This document shows, piece by piece, positions 8,171 through 17,598 of a stretch of DNA of 64,000 bases (the first letter of the stretch is position 1; each line of letters opens with the position of its first letter). The stretch lies in NCBI RefSeq assembly GCF_017565305.1, contig NZ_JAGEKP010000004.1, positions 62,001 through 126,000 on the forward strand. Direction: 5' to 3'. The translations under genes were made by a program, and so were the position numbers. Origin of the DNA: Leifsonia sp. TF02-11. Lineage in GTDB: Bacteria > Actinomycetota > Actinomycetes > Actinomycetales > Microbacteriaceae. The notes below the pieces were generated by a model. It searched no databases. It was not told the DNA's origin and was given only the letters and a program-made list of their open reading frames with translations.

Positions 8171-9474
8171 CTGCGGGCCTCCTTGTGTGTGATCTGATGG
8201 ACGTCCGGCTCGGGAAGGAGCGCGGTGTCCGGCTCCACCAGCACCGTGCTCACGTGCTTGTGCCGGCCGTCGATCCGGTCGACGGTGAACCGGAGGCCGT
8301 GCACGGCGACCGTGGAACCCACCTCCGGCAGGCGGCCAAGGGCCTTCGCGACCAGGCCGCCCACGCTGTCGACGTCCTCATCCTCGATCTCGAGATCGAA
8401 CAGCTCCCCGAGGTCGTCGATTCCGAGCCGGGTCGCGACCCGGCGACGCCCTCCGCCGAGCTCCTGCACGAGCGCGACCTCGTGGTCGTACTCGTCCGAG
8501 ATGTCGCCGATCAACTCCTCGATCAAGTCTTCGAGCGTGACGAGGCCGGCGATCCCGCCGTATTCGTCGACCACCATCGCGAGGTGATTCTTCTCGCCCT
8601 GCATCTGACGCAGGAGCGCGTCGGCCTTCTGCGACTCCGGGACGAACAGCGCGGGGCGCGCCAGCTCGCCCATGGTGAGGGTGTCGGAGCCGAGCGCGCT
8701 CTCGAAGCTCAGCTTGGCCACGTCCTTGAGATAGAGCACCCCCGCGACCTCATCGGGGTCGCCGTCGATGACCGGCATGCGGGACACGCCGGTCGAGAAG
8801 AACAGCCCCATGGCGGTGCCGAGCCCCGCCGAGATGTCCACGGTGATCATGTCGGTGCGCGGCACCATCACCTCGCGGACGACCGTGTCGCTGAACTCGA
8901 AGATCGAGTGGATCAGCTCTCGGTCGTCCTCCTCCAGGACATCGAACTCGGTCGCCTCGTCCACGATGCTCAGCAGCTGCTCCTCGCTCGTCACCGGCGC
9001 CGAACGGGAACGGGACGGGGTCACCCGGTTGCCCAGCGCGACCAGGCCGCCGGGGATCGGCCCGAGGATCACCCGGATGCCGCGCACGAGCGGCGCGGTC
9101 AGCCGCAGCAGCGCGGTCGAGTTCGCTCTCCCGACGCTGCGCGGGCTCGCGCCCACCAGCACGAACGACACCCCGGTCATGATGGCCGCCGACAGGATCA
9201 GCGAGATCCACCACTCCTCGAAGATCTGCTCGAAGGCGAGCGTCACGAGCACGGCGGCCGTGGTCTCGGCGATGATCCGGCTGAAGTTGATGGCGTTGAA
9301 GTACGCCCCGGGGTCTTCGGCGATCGACGCCAGCGACTTCTTGGCCCGCGAGGTCTCGGCGAGGTCCGCGATGTCGCCGCGCGACTGAACGGCGAGAGCC
9401 GAGTCGACCGCGGCCATCAGGCCGCCGAACGCCACCAGCAGAAAGGCGACGACGAAGAACAGGGTCGCGAGCAT
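8167..9474 (-). CDS. CNNM/CorC-HlyC family membrane protein with CBS domains
   Basis: This 435-residue protein has an amino-terminal CNNM membrane domain of about four segments (1-190), a CBS pair (about 210-335) and a CorC_HlyC domain at the carboxyl end. The family is linked to magnesium/cobalt efflux or tolerance; a haemolysin role is only a historical label. The start is ATG 9474, five bases past the ybeY stop. The frame extends much further upstream, but there it overlaps ybeY and has no homologous look. It is translationally coupled to era downstream. Confidence 0.92.
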   Translation of the reverse strand: MLATLFFVVAFLLVAFGGLMAAVDSALAVQSRGDIADLAETSRAKKSLASIAEDPGAYFNAINFSRIIAETTAAVLVTLAFEQIFEEWWISLILSAAIMTGVSFVLVGASPRSVGRANSTALLRLTAPLVRGIRVILGPIPGGLVALGNRVTPSRSRSAPVTSEEQLLSIVDEATEFDVLEEDDRELIHSIFEFSDTVVREVMVPRTDMITVDISAGLGTAMGLFFSTGVSRMPVIDGDPDEVAGVLYLKDVAKLSFESALGSDTLTMGELARPALFVPESQKADALLRQMQGEKNHLAMVVDEYGGIAGLVTLEDLIEELIGDISDEYDHEVALVQELGGGRRRVATRLGIDDLGELFDLEIEDEDVDSVGGLVAKALGRLPEVGSTVAVHGLRFTVDRIDGRHKHVSTVLVEPDTALLPEPDVHQITHKEARR

Positions 9475-9479
9475 GGCGC

Positions 9480-9941
9480 CTAGCGCTGTCGGTCGTAGCG
9501 CGAGAAGCCGACGAGGATGTCGCGCTGGATACCGAACATCTCGCGCTCCTCCGCCGGCTCCGCGTGATCGAAGCCCAGCAGGTGGAGGATGCCGTGTGTG
9601 GTCAGCAGCAGCAGCTCGTCCATCAACGTGTGCCCGGCGGTCTCCGCCTGCACCTGCGCCACCTGGGGGCACAGCACGACGTCGCCGAGCAGGCCGGCCG
9701 GCGCCGGCTCCTCCTCGGTTCCCGGCCGCAGCTCGTCCATGGGGAAGCTGAGGACGTCGGTGGGACCGGGCTCGTCCATCCACTGCACGTGCAGCTGCTC
9801 CATCGCGGCCTCGTCCACCAGGACGATCGCGAGCTCGGCGTCCGGGTGCACGTGCATGATGTCGAGCGCATAGCCGGCGAGGCGCTGCAGGGCGGACTCG
9901 TCCACCTCGATGGACGACTCGTTGTTGATCTCGATGCTCAT
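9480..9941 (-). CDS. ybeY: Endoribonuclease YbeY
   Basis: YbeY is a zinc-dependent RNase that matures 16S rRNA and takes part in ribosome quality control. The signature [11 protein letters not shown] places the three zinc ligands at H116, H120 and H126, and the 153-residue length is normal. The gene overlaps the upstream phoH by four bases (ATGA). The phoH-ybeY pair is a conserved functional neighbourhood. Confidence 0.97.
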   Translation of the reverse strand: MSIEINNESSIEVDESALQRLAGYALDIMHVHPDAELAIVLVDEAAMEQLHVQWMDEPGPTDVLSFPMDELRPGTEEEPAPAGLLGDVVLCPQVAQVQAETAGHTLMDELLLLTTHGILHLLGFDHAEPAEEREMFGIQRDILVGFSRYDRQR

Positions 9942-11062
9942 CGTGCGGGGCCCTGTCGTTTCGGGAGGTGGTCGCGGGGCGTGGCTGCTCGCCGCTCGGC
10001 GCGGTTGGCGAACTCGCGTGCCTCGTCGCGCTCGTATTGCCTGGCCTGCTGCCTGGCGTCGTACTCGGTGTACGCGTCGACGATGCGGCCGACGAGACTG
10101 TGGCGGACCACGTCTTCGCTGGTCAGCCGCGCGAAGTGGATGTCGTCGATCTCTTTCAGCACCCGGGTGACCAGTCGGAGGCCGCTCGCCGCGTTCGGCA
10201 GGTCAATCTGCGTGATGTCGCCGGTGACGACCATCTTCGAGTTGAACCCGAGCCGCGTGAGAAACATCTTCATCTGCTCCGGCGTGGTGTTCTGCGCCTC
10301 GTCGAGGATGATGAACGAGTCGTTGAGCGTGCGCCCGCGCATGTAGGCGAGCGGTGCGACCTCGATGGTCCCTGCCGCGAGCAGCTTGGGCACGAGGTCG
10401 GGGTCGAGCATCTCGTTCAGCGCGTCGTAGAGCGGCCGCAGGTACGGGTCGATCTTGTCCGTCAGCGTGCCGGGCAGATAGCCGAGCCGCTCGCCGGCCT
10501 CCACCGCCGGGCGGGTCAGGATGATCCTGCTGACCTCCTTGCGCTGGAGAGCCTGAACGGCCTTCGCCATCGCGAGGTAGGTCTTGCCCGTTCCCGCAGG
10601 GCCGATGCCGAAGACGATCGTGTTGTGGTCGATGGCGTCCACATACTGGCTCTGGCCGAGGGTCTTCGGCCGGATGCTCTTGCCGCGCGCGGTCAGGATG
10701 GCCTGGCTCAGCACATCGGACGGGCTGAGCCCAAGATCGCTGCGCATCATCCGCGCAGAGCTCGCCACCTCGGCCGGGCCGATGTCCTGGCCGTTGCGGA
10801 CCATCTGCAGGAGCTCCTCGAGCAGCGCCCGGGCGGCGGCGACCTGGGTGGCATCACCCGTCAGACTGATCTCGTTGCCGCGCACGTGCACGTCGACCAG
10901 GGGATACTGGCGCTCCAGGGTAGTCAACAGGCGGTCCTGCGGCCCGAGCAGACGCACCATCTGGATTCCGTCGACGCTCAGTCGGGCCTCCGCCGAACTC
11001 GCAGGGGCAACCGGGCCGGACGCGTCCGCCGGCGGGGTCGGCGTCGGTTCACTCGTCGCCAA
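9938..11062 (-). CDS. phoH: PhoH-family ATPase
   Basis: This 374-residue protein combines an amino-terminal KH-like region (about 20-110) with a PhoH ATPase core. Walker A is GPAGTGKT (154-161) and Walker B is FIILDEAQN further on. The family (YbeZ) works with YbeY in rRNA processing. The TTG at 11062 is chosen because AGGAAGG lies just upstream and the gene then overlaps the HIT gene by 14 bases. The frame continues upstream to 11143 only inside the HIT gene. Confidence 0.93.
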   Translation of the reverse strand: MATSEPTPTPPADASGPVAPASSAEARLSVDGIQMVRLLGPQDRLLTTLERQYPLVDVHVRGNEISLTGDATQVAAARALLEELLQMVRNGQDIGPAEVASSARMMRSDLGLSPSDVLSQAILTARGKSIRPKTLGQSQYVDAIDHNTIVFGIGPAGTGKTYLAMAKAVQALQRKEVSRIILTRPAVEAGERLGYLPGTLTDKIDPYLRPLYDALNEMLDPDLVPKLLAAGTIEVAPLAYMRGRTLNDSFIILDEAQNTTPEQMKMFLTRLGFNSKMVVTGDITQIDLPNAASGLRLVTRVLKEIDDIHFARLTSEDVVRHSLVGRIVDAYTEYDARQQARQYERDEAREFANRAERRAATPRDHLPKRQGPAR

Positions 11063-11414
11063 GGCTTCCTTCCTCGAGCCCGCCCGCGGGCGAACCCAGA
11101 ATGTGGGCGTGGACGTGGAACACGGTCTGTCCCGCCCCCGCACCGGTGTTGAAGATCAGTCGGAAATCACCGTCGGCGTGCTCGTCGGCGAGCTGCTTGG
11201 CGGTCGCCACCAGCTCGGCGAGCAGGTCGGGATCACCGGCGGCGAGCTCGACGACGTCGCGGTACCGCTCCGTCTTGGGCACGACCAGCAGGTGCACGGG
11301 TGCCTTCGGCGCGATGTCGCGGAACGCGATGATCCGCTCGCTGTCGAACACGACGTCGGCCGGGATCTCGCCCGCGATGATGCGCGAGAAGATCGAGCGC
11401 TCCCCTGTCTCCAT
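11049..11414 (-). CDS. HIT-family nucleotide hydrolase
   Basis: This 121-residue histidine-triad protein carries HVHAH at 100-104 and probably hydrolyses adenosine phosphoramidates or related nucleotides (HinT-like). The start is taken as ATG 11414, seven bases behind a TAGGAT hexamer. The ATG nine bases further upstream at 11423 lies inside that hexamer and cannot be used if the mRNA is leaderless. The gene thus seems to have its own promoter while still overlapping phoH. Confidence 0.94.
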   Translation of the reverse strand: METGERSIFSRIIAGEIPADVVFDSERIIAFRDIAPKAPVHLLVVPKTERYRDVVELAAGDPDLLAELVATAKQLADEHADGDFRLIFNTGAGAGQTVFHVHAHILGSPAGGLEEGSLGDE

Positions 11415-11421
11415 GTCATCC

Positions 11422-11427
11422 ATCCTA
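11422..11427 (-). promoter_or_regulatory. -10 hexamer TAGGAT of the HIT gene
   Basis: TAGGAT is followed by seven bases and ATG 11414. It would start a leaderless transcript that continues into phoH, ybeY, the CBS gene and era. Confidence 0.55.
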
Positions 11428-11454
11428 TTCGTCGGGCCGACCGTCGTCGCGGGA

Positions 11455-12183
11455 CTACCAGCGCCCGAGCGCCGCGTTCAGCACCGCCAGCGCCGCGGGA
11501 CCGGCGGTGGAGGTGCGCAGCACGGTGTCGCCGAGGCGCACGATCTCGGCTCCGGCGGAGCGGAAGGCGTCCAGCTCGTGCGGCGCGATCCCGCCCTCCG
11601 GGCCGACGACGAGCGCCAGCGGGCGGCCGTCCGGCCGGACCGAGGTCAACCCGTCCGTCGCGCCGGGCTCGAGCACCAGCAGACGATGCGTGGCCGTCAT
11701 CGCGGCCACCTGCTTCGTGGACGACAGCCCGCCGACCTCCGGGGTCCAGGCCCGGATGGACTGCTTGCTCGCCTCGCGCACGATCGCGGCCCAGCGGTCG
11801 CGGCCCTTCGCGACCTTCGCTCCCTCCCAGCGCGACACCGATCGGGAGGCCGCCCACGGAACGACCGCGTCCACCCCGAGCTCGGTGGCCGCCTGCACCG
11901 CGAGCTCGTCGCGGTCGCCCTTGGCGAGGGCCTGCACCAGGGTGATGGCGGGTTCGGAGCGCGGAACCCGCTCGACGGCCTCCACGTCGATCGTCAGCTC
12001 GGAGTTCGTGGCGACCAGGACCTCGCCGGAGGCGACCAGCCCGCGTCCGTTGCCGATCAGGACGCTCTCGCCCGGCCGGGTGCGGTTGACGGTCGACGCG
12101 TGCTTCGCCTCGGCGCCGGTCAGGGTCAGCCGGGCGCCCACCTCGACCTCGGCGAGGTCTTCGCGCAGGTACAGGGAGCTCAT
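11455..12183 (-). CDS. rsmE: 16S rRNA (uracil-1498-N3)-methyltransferase RsmE
   Basis: RsmE methylates U1498 of 16S rRNA. The 242-residue protein has a PUA-like amino domain and a SPOUT methyltransferase domain whose knot carries VVGPEGGIAPHE and, near the end, RLGDTVLRTSTAGPAAL, the usual S-adenosylmethionine-binding loops. The start ATG 12183 lies 16 bases past the dnaJ stop, so it belongs to the hrcA-dnaJ operon. Confidence 0.97.
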   Translation of the reverse strand: MSSLYLREDLAEVEVGARLTLTGAEAKHASTVNRTRPGESVLIGNGRGLVASGEVLVATNSELTIDVEAVERVPRSEPAITLVQALAKGDRDELAVQAATELGVDAVVPWAASRSVSRWEGAKVAKGRDRWAAIVREASKQSIRAWTPEVGGLSSTKQVAAMTATHRLLVLEPGATDGLTSVRPDGRPLALVVGPEGGIAPHELDAFRSAGAEIVRLGDTVLRTSTAGPAALAVLNAALGRW

Positions 12184-12199
12184 CGGCGGCGCCGCATGC

Positions 12200-13312
12200 T
12201 CAGAGGTTGAGGAACCGGTCGCGGAGCTTGGCGAACAGCCCCTGCTGGAACCGCGCGAGCGACGGTTCCGCGCTGTGGTGGCTCGCCGCGAACTTCTTGA
12301 TCAGTTCCTTCTCTTTGTGATCGAGCTTCGTGGGCGTCACGACCTGGATGCCGACCCGGAGGTCGCCCCGGCCGCTGCCGCGCAGGTGCGTGATCCCGCG
12401 GTCCTTGACCGAGACGATGTCCGCGCTCTGGGTGCCGGGCTTCAGCTCGAGGCGGATGTCGCCGTCCAGGGCCTTCACCGTGGCCGTTGTGCCGAGGATG
12501 GCGTCGGCCATCGACACCTCCAGCGTGCAGAGCAGGTCGTCGCCGTCACGGCTGAAGACGTCGTGGTGCTTCACCTTGATCTCGAGGTAGAGGTCGCCGT
12601 TGGGGCCGCCCGCGGGACCGGCCTCGCCCGAGCCGGGCATCTGCAGGCGCAGGCCCGTGTCGACGCCGGCGGGGATGTCGACGGGAACGGTGCGACGCGC
12701 GCGGACCCGCCCCTGCCCCTGGCAGGTCACGCACGGCGTGGCGATGACCGTGCCGTAGCCGCGGCAGCTGCCGCACGGGCTGGAGGTCATCACGTTGCCG
12801 AGCAGCGAGCGCACCGAGCGCTGGATGCTGCCCGTGCCGTGGCAGATGTCGCAGGTCACCGGAGCGGTGCCGGGCTGGCAGCAGGAACCGTTGCAGGTCT
12901 CGCAGACCACCGCTGTGTCGACCTCCAGGTCGCGGTGGGTGCCGAAGACGACCTCGTCGAGGTCGACCTCCACGCGCAGCAGAGCGTCCTGGCCGCGCTC
13001 GCGGCGCGACCGAGGGCCGCGCGTCGCGCCGCCGCCCCCGCCGAAGAACGTCTCGAAGATGTCGCCGAAACCCGCGAAGTCGCCGGGCGCGCCTCCACCG
13101 AAACCGGTGGAGCCGCCCAGGTCGTACTGCTGGCGCTGCTGCGGGTCGCTGAGCACGTCGTAGGCGTGCGTGACGAGCTTGAAGCGCTCCTGCGCCTCGC
13201 TGCTCGGGTTGACGTCGGGGTGCAGCTCGCGCGCGAGCCGGCGGTACGCCTTCTTGATCTCGTCGGGGGTGGCGTTGCGGTCAACGCCGAGTACTTCGTA
13301 GTGGTCGGCCAA
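12200..13312 (-). CDS. dnaJ: Chaperone DnaJ
   Basis: DnaJ stimulates the ATPase of DnaK and presents unfolded substrates. The 370-residue protein has a J domain with HPD at 31-33, a Gly/Phe-rich stretch (about 70-100), four CxxCxGxG-type zinc motifs (about 130-210; the first is degenerate, CETCNGSC) and the carboxyl substrate-binding domains. The start is a TTG with AGGAAC upstream. It follows hrcA by 48 bases. This hrcA-linked gene is the type called DnaJ2 in Actinobacteria, in contrast to the dnaJ next to dnaK. Confidence 0.97.
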   Translation of the reverse strand: MADHYEVLGVDRNATPDEIKKAYRRLARELHPDVNPSSEAQERFKLVTHAYDVLSDPQQRQQYDLGGSTGFGGGAPGDFAGFGDIFETFFGGGGGATRGPRSRRERGQDALLRVEVDLDEVVFGTHRDLEVDTAVVCETCNGSCCQPGTAPVTCDICHGTGSIQRSVRSLLGNVMTSSPCGSCRGYGTVIATPCVTCQGQGRVRARRTVPVDIPAGVDTGLRLQMPGSGEAGPAGGPNGDLYLEIKVKHHDVFSRDGDDLLCTLEVSMADAILGTTATVKALDGDIRLELKPGTQSADIVSVKDRGITHLRGSGRGDLRVGIQVVTPTKLDHKEKELIKKFAASHHSAEPSLARFQQGLFAKLRDRFLNL

Positions 13313-13360
13313 AGTGAGGCTGTTCCTTCTGTTCGTCGCGTCGTTTTCGTCAGGTCGGTG

Positions 13361-14377
13361 TCAGTCGCCGAGGAGGCGGGAGAGGTAGCGTGCCACAGCG
13401 CGGACCGCGGCCATGTTGCCCGAGTAGTCCATGCGGAGCGGCCCGAGGAGGCCGACACGTGCGACATCGGAACCCGAGCTGTAGGTGCTCGACATCACGG
13501 ACGTCTCGGTCAGCCCCACCACGGGGTTCTCGCGGCCGATGCTCACGGCGACGCCGTGCTGGTCGAGCGCCATCTCGTCGAAGAGCCGCAGCAGGACCAC
13601 CTGCTCCTCGATGGCCTCGAGCACCGGTGTGATGGAACCGGGGAAATCGGTCTCGGTGCGGGCCAGGTTCGCCGCACCGGCCATCACCAGCTTGTCCTGG
13701 CGGTTGGCGGCGATCTGATCCAGCAGCGCCCCGGCTACCGGCGCCACCAGCGCCCTGGTGCGATCGCTCAGGTGCTCGGGGAGCTCCCGCAGGCGGGTGG
13801 CGGCGTCGATGAGCGAGAGACCCGCCGCAGCACCGTTGATGGCGCCCCTGATCTCCGCGATCTCGGTGTCGTCGAGCTCCTCCGGCAGCTCGATCACGCG
13901 CTGCTCGACCGCTCCGGAGTCGGTGATGAGCACGCTGAGGAGCCGGCGCGGAGCGAGCGAGACCAGCTCGATGTGCCGGATCCTCGACCGCGCCACCGAC
14001 GGGTACTGCACGAGCGCGACCTGGTTGGTCAGCTGCGACAGCAGCCGCACGGTGCGCGACAGCACGTCGTCCACGTCGACCGATTGCCCGAGGAACGTCT
14101 CGATCGCGGTGCGCTGTGCCGCGGACAGCGGGCGTGCCTCCGCGAGGTGGTCGACGAACAGCCGATACCCCTTGTCGGTGGGGACACGCCCGGACGAGGT
14201 GTGCGGTGCCGCGATCAGCTGCTCCTCCTCGAGGAGCGCCATGTCGTTGCGGATCGTCGCAGCGGACACGCCGAACGAGTGCCGTTCCACGATGCTCTTG
14301 GAGCCGACCGGCTCCCGGGAGGCGACATAGTCCTGCACGATGACGCGGAGCACTTCGAGACTGCGTTCCGAGACCAC
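13361..14377 (-). CDS. hrcA: Heat-inducible transcription repressor HrcA
   Basis: HrcA represses heat-shock genes by binding CIRCE operators. The 338-residue protein begins with a winged helix (about 1-75, including VGSKSIVERHSFGVSAATIRND) and has the HrcA GAF-like and dimerisation regions. GTG 14377 has AGGAGG eight bases upstream. A CIRCE element sits 76-102 bases upstream, so the gene represses its own operon with dnaJ. Confidence 0.97.
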   Translation of the reverse strand: MVSERSLEVLRVIVQDYVASREPVGSKSIVERHSFGVSAATIRNDMALLEEEQLIAAPHTSSGRVPTDKGYRLFVDHLAEARPLSAAQRTAIETFLGQSVDVDDVLSRTVRLLSQLTNQVALVQYPSVARSRIRHIELVSLAPRRLLSVLITDSGAVEQRVIELPEELDDTEIAEIRGAINGAAAGLSLIDAATRLRELPEHLSDRTRALVAPVAGALLDQIAANRQDKLVMAGAANLARTETDFPGSITPVLEAIEEQVVLLRLFDEMALDQHGVAVSIGRENPVVGLTETSVMSSTYSSGSDVARVGLLGPLRMDYSGNMAAVRAVARYLSRLLGD

Positions 14378-14452
14378 GCCAACCGCCTCCTGTCGTCACT
14401 GGGGCTCGAGGTTCGAGCGTACGGATCGAGCACGGGAAGGACCCCGGGCGGG

Positions 14453-14479
14453 CTGGCACTCGGAGATCCTGAGTGCTAA
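14453..14479. promoter_or_regulatory. CIRCE operator
   Basis: The half sites CTGGCACTC (14453-14461) and GAGTGCTAA (14471-14479) are separated by nine bases. The consensus is TTAGCACTC-N9-GAGTGCTAA; only two left-arm bases differ. It lies just downstream of a TATGAT -10 box for hrcA and would cover the transcription start. Confidence 0.93.
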
Positions 14480-14484
14480 TCATA
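14479..14484 (-). promoter_or_regulatory. -10 hexamer TATGAT of the hrcA operon
   Basis: TATGAT directly abuts the CIRCE element. A TTGCCC stretch lies about 20 bases upstream and could be a poorly spaced -35 box. HrcA bound to CIRCE would block this promoter. Confidence 0.6.
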
Positions 14485-14605
14485 ACGCCTCAGACTCGGA
14501 GATCGGGCAACGCGCGACACCGATGATTTACGCTGCGCCCCCGCGGTTGTACGGTATGCGCACCAGCTCGGAACAGTCCGCAGCCGACCACGAAAGGGTT
14601 TCCTC

Positions 14606-15094
14606 ATGACAGACCCGACCCAGCCTCCCGCCGATGGCGACAACGGCGTCCCCCCGCAGCAGCCGTACAGCGCTCCCGCCGGACAACCCGCCGGCTCCGT
14701 CCCGCCCCAGCAGCAGTACGCGTCGGCAGCCGCCGCTCCCCTCGACCCCGCCCAGGACAAGCAGTGGGCCTCGTTCGCCCACCTCGGCGGCATTCTCTGG
14801 TTCCTCCCCTCGCTGATCATCTGGCTCGTCTTCAAAGACCGCGGAGCACTCACCAACCAGGAGGCCAAGGAGGCGCTCAACTGGCAGATCACCTGGATCA
14901 TCGCGTGGGCCGTCTCGCAGATCCTCGGCGTGATCATCGGCTCGTTCACGCTCGGGATCGGCTTCCTCCTGTTCAGCCTCCTCATCCCGTGGGCGCTCTA
15001 CATCGTGAACCTGGTGTTCTCGATCCTCGGGTTCGTGAAGGTCAACAGTGGCGGCAGCTACCGCTACCCGATCAACTTCCGGTTCATCAAATAG
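14606..15094 (+). CDS. DUF4870 membrane protein with Pro/Gln-rich start
   Basis: The first 45 residues are rich in Pro, Gln and Ala. They are followed by a DUF4870 (Tic20-like) domain with three hydrophobic segments and the motifs FAHLGGILWFLPSLIIWLVFKD and ALNWQITW. The function of the family is unknown. The gene is divergent from hrcA. Its leader contains a possible TACGGT -10 box about 60 bases before the ATG, and GAAAGG gives a ribosome site. The next gene encodes a shorter paralogue. Confidence 0.9.
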   Translation: MTDPTQPPADGDNGVPPQQPYSAPAGQPAGSVPPQQQYASAAAAPLDPAQDKQWASFAHLGGILWFLPSLIIWLVFKDRGALTNQEAKEALNWQITWIIAWAVSQILGVIIGSFTLGIGFLLFSLLIPWALYIVNLVFSILGFVKVNSGGSYRYPINFRFIK

Positions 15095-15150
15095 TCGACA
15101 GAAACCAGGCAAAGGCTCTCGGCTGCTTCTCAGGATCGCCCTCCGACCTC

Positions 15151-15156
15151 TAGGCT
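15151..15156 (+). promoter_or_regulatory. -10 hexamer TAGGCT of the second DUF4870 gene
   Basis: TAGGCT lies 36 bases before the start, and GGAGG follows closer to the ATG. The gene therefore probably has a leadered transcript of its own. Confidence 0.45.
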
Positions 15157-15192
15157 GAGACGCGTCATTACCCCATTGGAGGAGACAACACC

Positions 15193-15576
15193 ATGTCCGC
15201 AACGCCCCCACCCCCGCCGCCCCAGCAGCCGTACGGAGGTCAGGCGCAGTCGCTGAGCCCGGCCGACGAGAAGCTCTGGGCCACCCTGATCCACATCGGC
15301 GGCATCCTGTTCAACTGGATCCCCGCCCTGGTCGGGTACCTCGTGCTCAAAGACCGCGGCCCGTTCATCCGGTCGCACACGGCCACCGCGCTGAACTTCC
15401 AGATCACGCTCTTCATCGGCTACGTCGTCGGCTGGATCCTCAGCATCGTCGGCATCGGCCTGATCATCCTGCTCGCGGTCTGGGTGCTCAACATCGTGTT
15501 CAGCATCATCGCGGCGATCAAGGCCAACCAGGGACAGTTCTACACCTACCCGGTCGCCATCAAGTTCGTGAGCTGA
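15193..15576 (+). CDS. DUF4870 membrane protein, paralogue
   Basis: This 127-residue protein has a short Pro/Gln-rich start and the same domain as the preceding gene (WATLIHIGGILFNWIPALVGYLVLKDRG, ALNFQITLF, then two hydrophobic segments and YPVAIKF). It looks like a tandem duplicate that diverged. GGAGGAGAC precedes ATG 15193. It converges with hemW. Confidence 0.9.
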   Translation: MSATPPPPPPQQPYGGQAQSLSPADEKLWATLIHIGGILFNWIPALVGYLVLKDRGPFIRSHTATALNFQITLFIGYVVGWILSIVGIGLIILLAVWVLNIVFSIIAAIKANQGQFYTYPVAIKFVS

Positions 15577-15590
15577 GACCGGCCCCGGTC
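15577..15590. terminator. Short hairpin between convergent genes
   Basis: GACCGG and CCGGTC can pair between the DUF4870 and hemW stops. The stem is only six bases, so termination is uncertain. Confidence 0.35.
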
Positions 15591-15596
15591 ACACGA

Positions 15597-16826
15597 TCAC
15601 TCCTCGGCGAGCAGCCGTCGCACGACGGCGTCCGCCAGAAGCCGCCCTCGCAGGGTCAGCACCACCGACCCGGCGAGGGCGGCTTTCGCGTCCACCAGAC
15701 CATCCGCGATGAGACCGGCGACCGCACGCCGCCCCGGGGCCTCCAGCTCGTCGACGGTCACGCCCTCGCGGATCCGGGTGAGCAGCAGCACCCGCTCGAC
15801 GCGCCGCGTCTCGGGGTCGAGGGTCTCGCGGCCCGCCGCGGGCGACTCCCCCGCCAGCACCCGCTGGGCGTACGCGGCGGGATGCTTCACGTTCCACCAG
15901 CGCACGCCGCCGACGTGACTGTGCGCGCCGGGCCCGACGCCCCACCAGTCGTGCCCGAGCCAGTACGCCAGGTTGTGCCTGGAGCGGTGGGCGTCGTCGG
16001 TCGCCCAGTTGCTGACCTCGTACCAGCCGTAGCCGGCGGCGGCGAGCCGCGCGTCGGCCAGCTCGTACATGTCGGCCTCGAGGTCGTCGTCCGGCTCCTG
16101 GACGGCGCCGGAGCGGATCTGACGCGCGAGCTTGGTGCCGGGCTCGACGATCAGCGCATACGCCGACACGTGGTCGGGTTCGCACGCCAGCGCGGCATCC
16201 AGCGAACGCGACCAGTCGTCGAGGGACTCTCCCGGCGTGCCGTAGATCAGGTCGAGACTCACCTGGAGGCCGGCCTCCCGCGCCCAGCGGACGACCAGCG
16301 GGACGCGCTCAGGGTCGTGCGTCCGCTCCAGGGTCGCCAGAACGCTCGGCACCGCGGACTGCATCCCGAACGAGACACGCGTGAACCCGGCGTCGGCGAG
16401 CCGGCGCAGGTCGTCGGCGTCGACGGAGTCGGGGTTGGCCTCGGTCGTCACCTCCGCGCCGTCCGCGATCCCCCACGCGCCGCGCACGGCCGCGAGCATC
16501 GCACCCAGGTCGTCCGGCGGGAGCAGCGTCGGCGTACCGCCCCCGAAGAAGACGGTCGACACCTCCCGGGTCGGCACCCCGCTGCGCTCGAGCGCCTCGG
16601 CGGCGAACGCGACCTCCCGGACCGCGTGTCCGGCGTAGTCGGACTGCGACACGCCGCGGAGTTCGGTGGCGGTGTACGTGTTGAAGTCGCAGTACCCGCA
16701 GCGCACCCGGCAGAACGGCACGTGGAGGTACACCCCGAAATCGCGCTCGCCTGCTCCGACGGCCGCCGTGCCGGGAAGCACGCCGTCGGCGGGCGCCGGA
16801 TCGCCCAGCGGGAGGCCCCCCGGCAT
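15597..16826 (-). CDS. hemW: HemW-type radical SAM protein (coproporphyrinogen III oxidase-like)
   Basis: The radical SAM cluster motif CRVRCGYC provides C39, C43 and C46. The 409-residue protein has the HemW carboxyl domain and FFGGGTPTLLPP near residue 96. HemW proteins act as haem chaperones and differ from true HemN oxidases; neighbourhood with lepA and hrcA is typical of hemW. The start ATG 16826 overlaps the stop of the upstream DUF1990 gene (TGATG). Confidence 0.93.
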   Translation of the reverse strand: MPGGLPLGDPAPADGVLPGTAAVGAGERDFGVYLHVPFCRVRCGYCDFNTYTATELRGVSQSDYAGHAVREVAFAAEALERSGVPTREVSTVFFGGGTPTLLPPDDLGAMLAAVRGAWGIADGAEVTTEANPDSVDADDLRRLADAGFTRVSFGMQSAVPSVLATLERTHDPERVPLVVRWAREAGLQVSLDLIYGTPGESLDDWSRSLDAALACEPDHVSAYALIVEPGTKLARQIRSGAVQEPDDDLEADMYELADARLAAAGYGWYEVSNWATDDAHRSRHNLAYWLGHDWWGVGPGAHSHVGGVRWWNVKHPAAYAQRVLAGESPAAGRETLDPETRRVERVLLLTRIREGVTVDELEAPGRRAVAGLIADGLVDAKAALAGSVVLTLRGRLLADAVVRRLLAEE

Positions 16827-17473
16827 CAGGCCGACCGCGCGGGCAGCAGCGAGCGGAGGTAGCGCTTGGTGTAGGTGTTCTGGGTCGCGCGCAGCACCGG
16901 GTAGCCCAGGCGGTAGAAGCCGTTCGAGGGCCGCGAGAACGCGCGGACGACGAACCAGACCGTCCCGTCGTCCCGCAGCTCGACCAGGAAGGCCTCCTCA
17001 CCGCTCTCCGGATGCCCCTTGAGCGTTCCGTACGCGAAGCCGCGACGGTGCGGCTCGTCCACGACGTAGACGACCCGGCACGGAGCCGACACCTTGAACG
17101 GACCGAACGGGATCTTGAGCACCGCGGTCATCCCGTTGCGGATGAAGGGTGTGCCGTCGTCGGCGAACACGTCCTCCTCCACCCGGTGCTCGCGCATCCC
17201 GCGCGGCGTTCCGTCGTCGTCGAACTCGATGCCCTCGTACTGGACGCCGGTGCCCTCTTCGACCTGGGTGACGCGGATGCCGCTGCCGCGCTGCACACCC
17301 CACGTCATCAGCGCGGCCGAGGCGGCCTCGAACCGCTCCTCACCGCTGCCCAGGCGCACCTTCCGCTCCAGCGGCCGGTAGCCCTTCGGCGGGTAGTACA
17401 GCAGGTCGGCGGCCTGCGTACCGCCGACGGACCCGTAGGTGACGGGCTGGTCGGTGAAGCTGGAGCGGCGCAT
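16826..17473 (-). CDS. DUF1990 family protein
   Basis: This 215-residue protein of the DUF1990 family has the typical YPPKGYRPLERKVRLGSGEERF near residues 27-48. Its function is unknown; the fold is thought to be of the lipid/ligand-binding START-like kind. ATG 17473 is preferred because GGAGG lies nine bases upstream; the ATG at 17482 would touch that site. It is coupled to hemW. Confidence 0.9.
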   Translation of the reverse strand: MRRSSFTDQPVTYGSVGGTQAADLLYYPPKGYRPLERKVRLGSGEERFEAASAALMTWGVQRGSGIRVTQVEEGTGVQYEGIEFDDDGTPRGMREHRVEEDVFADDGTPFIRNGMTAVLKIPFGPFKVSAPCRVVYVVDEPHRRGFAYGTLKGHPESGEEAFLVELRDDGTVWFVVRAFSRPSNGFYRLGYPVLRATQNTYTKRYLRSLLPARSA

Positions 17474-17598
17474 GGAAACCATCCTCCGTCAATCAGCGCC
17501 CGAGCGCGAACCGACCGGCCTCGCCCCCGCCGCCGAGACGCGAGTATCCGCGGGAATCCGGCTGCCGATCGCGGCGATCACTCACGTTTCGGGCGCTA

